Assembly: GCA_902488555.1 (NCBI GenBank)
Contig: CABTWT010000042.1
Span: 1 to 9,607, forward strand
Reading direction: 5' to 3'
DNA from: an uncultured Anaerococcus sp.
GTDB taxonomy: Bacteria > Bacillota_A > Clostridia > Tissierellales > Peptoniphilaceae
DNA length: 9,607 nucleotides
Shown here: piece after piece, positions 5,596 to 9,607 of the stretch
How the letters are laid out: each line of letters opens with the position of its first letter
How positions within the stretch are numbered: position 1 is the stretch's first letter
The notes under the pieces: generated by a model
Database searches by the model: none
What the model saw: only the letters and a program-made list of their open reading frames with translations
Told to the model about the DNA's origin: nothing
Made by a program: the position numbers and the translations under genes

Positions 5596-7968
5596 ATTAT
5601 TTACGCTAAAGTTATAATCGATAGTAAAAGTAGGTTTTTAAATAGACCTTTTACTTATCGTATTCCAGAAAAATTTAATAAAAAAATAGACATAGCAATG
5701 AGAGTTTTAGTTCCTTTTGGTAAAGGGAATAAAACTAGCGTTGCTTTTGTTTATGAAATTTTAGATGATGTAAAGCTAGATTTTGAGACTAAAGATATAT
5801 TAGAAATTATTGACCAAAAACCCCTTATATCAAAAGAGCTAATTGATTTAGCTTTTTTTATGTCACAAAAATATATGTCACCCATACAAGCTTCATTAAG
5901 TCGAGTGATGCCGCCTACTGAAATTAAGAATATTAAGACCTTTTATCAATCAAAGGGTGAGGATATTGGAGAATTTACAAAGTTTTTAACAAAACCAAAA
6001 ACAATGGAAGAGATAGTGGAGGAATTTGGTGATGTAAAAGATGATATTATCTCTTTACTTGATGATGAGAAGATTTTAGTTTCCTATGATATTAAAAAAA
6101 CTCAAAAGATATCATATGACCAGTATGCTAAATTAGTAGACAATTCAAATATTAATATTAGTGGCAATGCGATTAAGCAAAAAGAAATAATAGAATATTT
6201 GAAAGAAAATGGACCATCAAGCGTTAAAGAAATACTGATGAAAACAAAGTCTAGTAAATCTAGTTTAAATTCATTGGTGGAAAAAAATGTTGTCGACTAT
6301 TATTATATCGAATCAAAAAAAGAACTAACAAAAGAATATAAAAAATATGACAAATTTATCTTAAATGAAGAACAACAAAGAGCTTATGATAATATAGTTG
6401 ATAATCCTTCATCTGACTTTTTATTGTATGGAGTTACAGGATCTGGTAAAACAGAAATATTCCTCCAAGTTGTAGAGAAAGCAATAAAAGATGGCAAAGA
6501 AGCAATAATTTTAGTTCCTGAAATTTCACTTACTCCCCAAACCATTGAAAGATTTAAGGGTAGATTTGATGAAAAAATTGCTATTATTCACTCTAGATTA
6601 ACTCCTAAGGAAAGATTTAATCAATGGAGGATGATTAATAATGGAGAAGTTAAAATAGCTATTGGAGCAAGGTCAGCAATATTTGCCCCTTTTAAAAATC
6701 TTGGAGTGATAATTATCGATGAAGAACATGACCAATCTTATATTTCTTCCAAAGACCCCAAATACCACACAGATGAAATAGCAAGGTTTAGGTCATCTTA
6801 CAATAATTGTAATCTTATCTTAGCAACAGCAACACCGTCAATAAAAACAATGAATAAGGTGGAAGATGGCACATATAAGTTGATACACTTAAAAAATAGA
6901 GTTAACAAGAGACCGCCATCTATCGAAATTGTAGATTTGAAAGAAGAATTAAAAAGATCAAATTACTCAATTATTAGTATGAGGCTAAGGGAAGAGATTG
7001 AGAAAAACTTAAAGAATAAAGAACAAACCATTTTGTTTTTAAATAAAATAGGACACGATTCTTTTACATTTTGTAGGTCTTGTGGTTATGTTGTAAAATG
7101 TGAAGCTTGTGATGTAGCTATGACTTATCATAAAAAGGTTGATAAACTTGTTTGCCACTATTGTGGACGAACTGCAAATCAACCTAAGGTTTGTCCTGTC
7201 TGTCATTCCAAAAAAATTAAGGAATTTGGTGCAGGGACAGAAAAGCTAGAGGAGGAAGTAAGAGAATTATTTCCACAAGCAAGAGTTCTTAGGATGGATA
7301 GTATGGTTGCCAATCAGAAGAATTCTTATGATATGATGTATTCATCTATGAAAAATAATCAGATTGATATATTGCTTGGAACCCAGATGATTGCCAAAGG
7401 ACTGGACTTTAAAAATGTCACTCTAGTTGGTATAATATCTGCAGACTTGTCTTTAAATGTTGGAGATTTTAAGGCTCAAGAAAACACCTTTCAGCTATTA
7501 ACTCAAGTTGCTGGCAGGGCAGGGAGAGACAAAAAAGACGGAAGAGTTATAATTCAAACATACAGACCAGATAATTTTGTCATTCAAGCTGTAAAAAACA
7601 ATGATTATGAGAGTTTTTATAAAAACGAAATTATTGAAAGAGAAGCTTTTTCATATCCACCTTTCAAAAATATTATTACTGTAAAAATTATAAATGTATT
7701 AAGATCTAAGTGTGCTAATATTTCTAAAGAATTTGTTGAATGCTTAAAAAAGAAATTATTTGCTAATGAATCTATTGAAATTATAGGACCCAACCCTTGT
7801 AAGATTTCAAGAATTAACAACAAACATAGGTATAATATCATTGTAAAAGTCTTTGATTATGATCTCAAAGTAACTATCGATGCAATTAATCATTTGCGAA
7901 ATAAATTTATAAACAAGTATAAGGATACAAGTTTTATCCCAGCCCTAAACCCTAGCATTATTAATTAA
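5596..7968 (+). CDS. priA: Primosomal replication restart helicase PriA, start codon uncertain (AUU or frameshift)
   Basis: PriA is a 3'-to-5' helicase that recognises stalled forks and reloads the replicative helicase. Seen here: Walker A GVTGSGKT (codons 6430-6453), DEEH box (6718-6729), an eight-cysteine zinc region with four CxxC pairs (7072-7203), GTEKLEEEV, the GTQMIAKGLDF segment and QVAGRAGR. The first in-frame ATG is at 5698, but it has no ribosome binding site, and the 34 codons before it encode the conserved PriA N-terminus (YAKVIIDSKS, then NRPFTYRIPEKF). No ATG, GTG or TTG lies in that stretch after the in-frame stop at 5584-5586. The AUU at 5596 gives an N-terminus resembling that of B. 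subtilis PriA and sits after AGGTGA (5589-5594), which fits the 16S tail; it yields 790 residues. The alternative is a GTG at 5591 plus a one-base deletion in the T run near 5600. Identity is certain, the start is not. Confidence 0.93.
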   Translation: MIYAKVIIDSKSRFLNRPFTYRIPEKFNKKIDIAMRVLVPFGKGNKTSVAFVYEILDDVKLDFETKDILEIIDQKPLISKELIDLAFFMSQKYMSPIQASLSRVMPPTEIKNIKTFYQSKGEDIGEFTKFLTKPKTMEEIVEEFGDVKDDIISLLDDEKILVSYDIKKTQKISYDQYAKLVDNSNINISGNAIKQKEIIEYLKENGPSSVKEILMKTKSSKSSLNSLVEKNVVDYYYIESKKELTKEYKKYDKFILNEEQQRAYDNIVDNPSSDFLLYGVTGSGKTEIFLQVVEKAIKDGKEAIILVPEISLTPQTIERFKGRFDEKIAIIHSRLTPKERFNQWRMINNGEVKIAIGARSAIFAPFKNLGVIIIDEEHDQSYISSKDPKYHTDEIARFRSSYNNCNLILATATPSIKTMNKVEDGTYKLIHLKNRVNKRPPSIEIVDLKEELKRSNYSIISMRLREEIEKNLKNKEQTILFLNKIGHDSFTFCRSCGYVVKCEACDVAMTYHKKVDKLVCHYCGRTANQPKVCPVCHSKKIKEFGAGTEKLEEEVRELFPQARVLRMDSMVANQKNSYDMMYSSMKNNQIDILLGTQMIAKGLDFKNVTLVGIISADLSLNVGDFKAQENTFQLLTQVAGRAGRDKKDGRVIIQTYRPDNFVIQAVKNNDYESFYKNEIIEREAFSYPPFKNIITVKIINVLRSKCANISKEFVECLKKKLFANESIEIIGPNPCKISRINNKHRYNIIVKVFDYDLKVTIDAINHLRNKFINKYKDTSFIPALNPSIIN

Positions 7969-7977
7969 GGAGTGTAT

Positions 7978-9282
7978 ATGTTTGATTTTTTTAGAAGAAA
8001 AAAAGATAAAGAGAAGACTGAAGAGCTAAAAAAAGAAAGCGAGAATTTAGCCCTAGAAAATGAAATTGAAGAAAATGATATAGATGATGATTCTAACAAA
8101 AACTTTAAGCTAGATAGTCGTGAAGATAAGGAAACATTAGTATTTGAAGCGGGATCTATATCAAATGATATGGAAACTAATAACGTTGATAATGATGATA
8201 TCAAGTCTTTTGATGAAGAAGAACTAAGTGAAGATACTAGTGAAAATAATTTTGATGAAATGAATTACGAGGATACATCAAATGAAGAAGAAACTCAAGG
8301 ATTGTTAGAAGAAGAAATTGACGAAGCTAATCCAGAATTCGAGAACAATGATAGTGAAGTTAAAAAAGTAGGATTTTTTGACCGTATTAGGAATGGATTA
8401 GTAAAAACTCGTGACCAGTTTTCCTCTCAAGTTAAAAATCTATTTACTGCAAATGTAAAGATTGACGATGAATTGTTTGAGGAATTGGAAGAAATTCTTA
8501 TTTCAGCCGATATAGGAATGGATACAACTCTTGCTATAGTTGATAGCCTTCGATATGAAATAAAAGAAAGAAAGATTAAAGATCCAGACCAAATATATCC
8601 ACTGCTTGAAGAAATAATGGTCAGACACTTGGATAGAGATAATCTAAACAACGACTTAAATATTAATGAGAATGACCTAGCTATAATATTAGTGATTGGA
8701 GTAAATGGTGTCGGTAAGACTACTACTATTGGAAAGCTTGCCTATAATCTCAAAAACGAAGGCAAGACTGTTATGTTAGCTGCTGCCGATACTTTTAGAG
8801 CAGCTGCCATTGAACAACTTGGGGAGTGGGCAGATAGGGCAGATGTAGAAATGATTGCTCACCAGGAAGGTGCAGACCCTTCTGCAGTTATATTTGATGC
8901 TATACAATCAGCAAAAAATAAAAATGTTGATGTATTAATTTGTGACACAGCTGGTAGACTTCACAACAAGAAAAACTTGATGAAAGAGCTTGAGAAAATT
9001 AATAAAACTATTGATAGCCACGCAGGAAAAGCAACAAGGGAAAATATTCTTGTATTAGATGCCACAACTGGACAAAATGCTGTAAGTCAATTAAGAGAAT
9101 TCAAAAATGTTACAGATATCACTGGCTTAATATTAACTAAACTAGATGGAACTGCAAAAGGTGGAATTATATTCCCGTTACAATATGAACTCAATGTTCC
9201 AGTTAAATATATAGGCCTTGGTGAGGGTATTGATAATTTAGAAAAATTTGATTCAAAAACTTTCGTAGATGCCCTATTTTAG
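7978..9282 (+). CDS. ftsY: Signal recognition particle receptor FtsY
   Basis: A 434-residue SRP-receptor GTPase that docks ribosome-SRP complexes at the membrane for co-translational insertion. The ATG at 7978 is preferred over the in-frame GTG at 7972 because AAGGAG (7967-7972) overlaps the GTG but lies five bases before the ATG. Order: short basic N-terminus MFDFFRRKK; acidic A-domain (about 26-128, 41 of 103 residues Asp/Glu); amphipathic membrane-contact helix VGFFDRIRNGLVKT (131-144); N domain (about 155-225); and a G domain with GVNGVGKTTT (241-250), DTFRAAA (271-277), DTAGR (323-327), TKLDGTAKGG (387-396) and the closing GLGEGIDNLEKFD. All GTPase motifs are intact. The gene begins nine bases after the priA stop and is probably the last gene of this operon, since a new promoter follows at once. 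Ffh is excluded: there is no methionine-rich M domain and an acidic A-domain is present. Confidence 0.96.
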   Translation: MFDFFRRKKDKEKTEELKKESENLALENEIEENDIDDDSNKNFKLDSREDKETLVFEAGSISNDMETNNVDNDDIKSFDEEELSEDTSENNFDEMNYEDTSNEEETQGLLEEEIDEANPEFENNDSEVKKVGFFDRIRNGLVKTRDQFSSQVKNLFTANVKIDDELFEELEEILISADIGMDTTLAIVDSLRYEIKERKIKDPDQIYPLLEEIMVRHLDRDNLNNDLNINENDLAIILVIGVNGVGKTTTIGKLAYNLKNEGKTVMLAAADTFRAAAIEQLGEWADRADVEMIAHQEGADPSAVIFDAIQSAKNKNVDVLICDTAGRLHNKKNLMKELEKINKTIDSHAGKATRENILVLDATTGQNAVSQLREFKNVTDITGLILTKLDGTAKGGIIFPLQYELNVPVKYIGLGEGIDNLEKFDSKTFVDALF

Positions 9283-9285
9283 CTA

Positions 9286-9314
9286 TTGAAATTTTAACAA
9301 GTCTATAGTAAAAT
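9286..9314 (+). promoter_or_regulatory. SigA-type promoter for rpsB
   Basis: TTGAAA (9286-9291) and TAAAAT (9309-9314) with exact 17-base spacing lie immediately after the ftsY stop codon. The predicted start near 9321 gives a leader of about 100 nt. No terminator hairpin was seen after ftsY, so some read-through from the upstream operon is also likely. Confidence 0.75.
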
Positions 9315-9320
9315 ATTACA

Positions 9321-9422
9321 GTACTACAAAAATATACACATTCCTGGATAGGTACTTCGTTGCCAGATGATGGTTAAGTATCTATAAGAAGGGGATGGAA
9401 GAAGAAAACGGAGGAAAAATAT
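9321..9422 (+). promoter_or_regulatory. rpsB 5' leader with potential hairpin (candidate autoregulatory element)
   Basis: The predicted leader contains a ten-pair stem, ATAGGTACTT (9348-9357) with AAGTATCTAT (9376-9385), including one G-U pair. Inside it a short second stem can form (CCA 9363-9365 with TGG 9371-9373). The segment downstream is purine-rich and leads to the SD GGAGG (9410-9414). A pyrimidine patch TTCCT (9341-9345) could pair with AGGAA (9412-9416) and mask the SD. Leaders of ribosomal protein genes are often autoregulated; no specific family was recognised here, and regulation is inference. Confidence 0.4.
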
Positions 9423-9607
9423 ATGGCAGTAGTTTCAATGAAAAAATTACTAGAAGCTGGTGTACACTTTGGACACCAAACCAGAAGATGGAATCCAAAA
9501 ATGTCAAGATTCATCTTCACAGAAAGAAATGGAATCTATATAGTAGATTTACAAAAAACTTCTACTCAACTTGATGAAGCATATGCAATGATTAGAGATA
9601 TTGTTGC
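9423..9607 (+). CDS. rpsB: 30S ribosomal protein S2, 3' partial
   Basis: The first 61 complete codons of ribosomal protein S2, a small-subunit protein that binds late in assembly near the head-body junction and interacts with S1 or the mRNA exit region. The N-terminus [20 protein letters not shown] is the S2 signature, followed by [20 protein letters not shown] and [19 protein letters not shown], all strongly conserved. The ATG is placed by GGAGG at 9410-9414 with an eight-base spacer. The gene continues past the window; elongation factor Ts (tsf) usually follows in bacteria but is not visible. It has its own promoter and a foldable leader. Confidence 0.97.
   Translation, partial: MAVVSMKKLLEAGVHFGHQTRRWNPKMSRFIFTERNGIYIVDLQKTSTQLDEAYAMIRDIV

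Noticed and set aside
7972..7977. GTG start for ftsY two codons upstream
   Set aside because: The GTG overlaps the Shine-Dalgarno AAGGAG itself; the ATG at 7978 has correct spacing.
7965..8204. Minus-strand serine-rich open frame over the start of ftsY
   Set aside because: It is antisense of the acidic A-domain, with the same composition artefact as at 337-528.
1..9607. CRISPR arrays, insertion sequences, tRNA genes, prophage or defence genes
   Set aside because: No regularly spaced repeats, inverted-repeat-bounded transposase genes, cloverleaf sequences or defence-type proteins were seen; nearly all of the window is covered by housekeeping genes.

Overview
The window looks like ordinary chromosome from a low-GC, AT-rich Gram-positive bacterium. 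Codon choice is A/T-ending, Shine-Dalgarno sites are strong AGGAGG types and promoters are SigA-like. Protein style and gene order (gmk-rpoZ-coaBC-priA, plus an rqcH homologue, HU, ftsY and rpsB) suggest an anaerobic Firmicute, perhaps a Peptoniphilaceae/Anaerococcus-like coccus. The genus is inference; no 16S or marker search was possible. I see no mobile element, CRISPR array, rRNA or tRNA, and no clearly new multi-gene system.

Left part (1-1820, + strand): the 3' end of a parvulin-type (PpiC) foldase with a very acidic C-terminal tail. It overlaps by 38 bp a lipoprotein that resembles the same foldase family but has lost both conserved parvulin histidines. Then comes a separately promoted HU gene, closed by a hairpin that probably terminates transcription from both sides.

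Middle (1817-3638): an RqcH/NFACT ribosome-rescue gene on the minus strand, divergent from gmk across an 85-bp intergenic region.

Right part (3639-9607, + strand): a tight cluster gmk (GMP to GDP), rpoZ (RNA polymerase omega), coaBC (coenzyme A synthesis), priA (replication restart helicase) and ftsY (signal recognition particle receptor). Overlaps of 8 bp and 4 bp and very short gaps indicate one operon with coupled translation. rpsB (ribosomal protein S2) follows with its own promoter and a leader of about 100 nt that can fold; it runs off the window edge.

The points most worth a second look are: the priA 5' end, where conserved N-terminal coding lies upstream of any ATG/GTG/TTG in frame, implying an AUU start or a one-base frameshift; the histidine-less parvulin-like lipoprotein beside its apparently active paralogue; and the potential rpsB leader structure. 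Functionally the genes serve housekeeping: extracytoplasmic folding, nucleoid structure, stalled-ribosome rescue, nucleotide and cofactor supply, transcription, replication restart, membrane protein targeting and translation.
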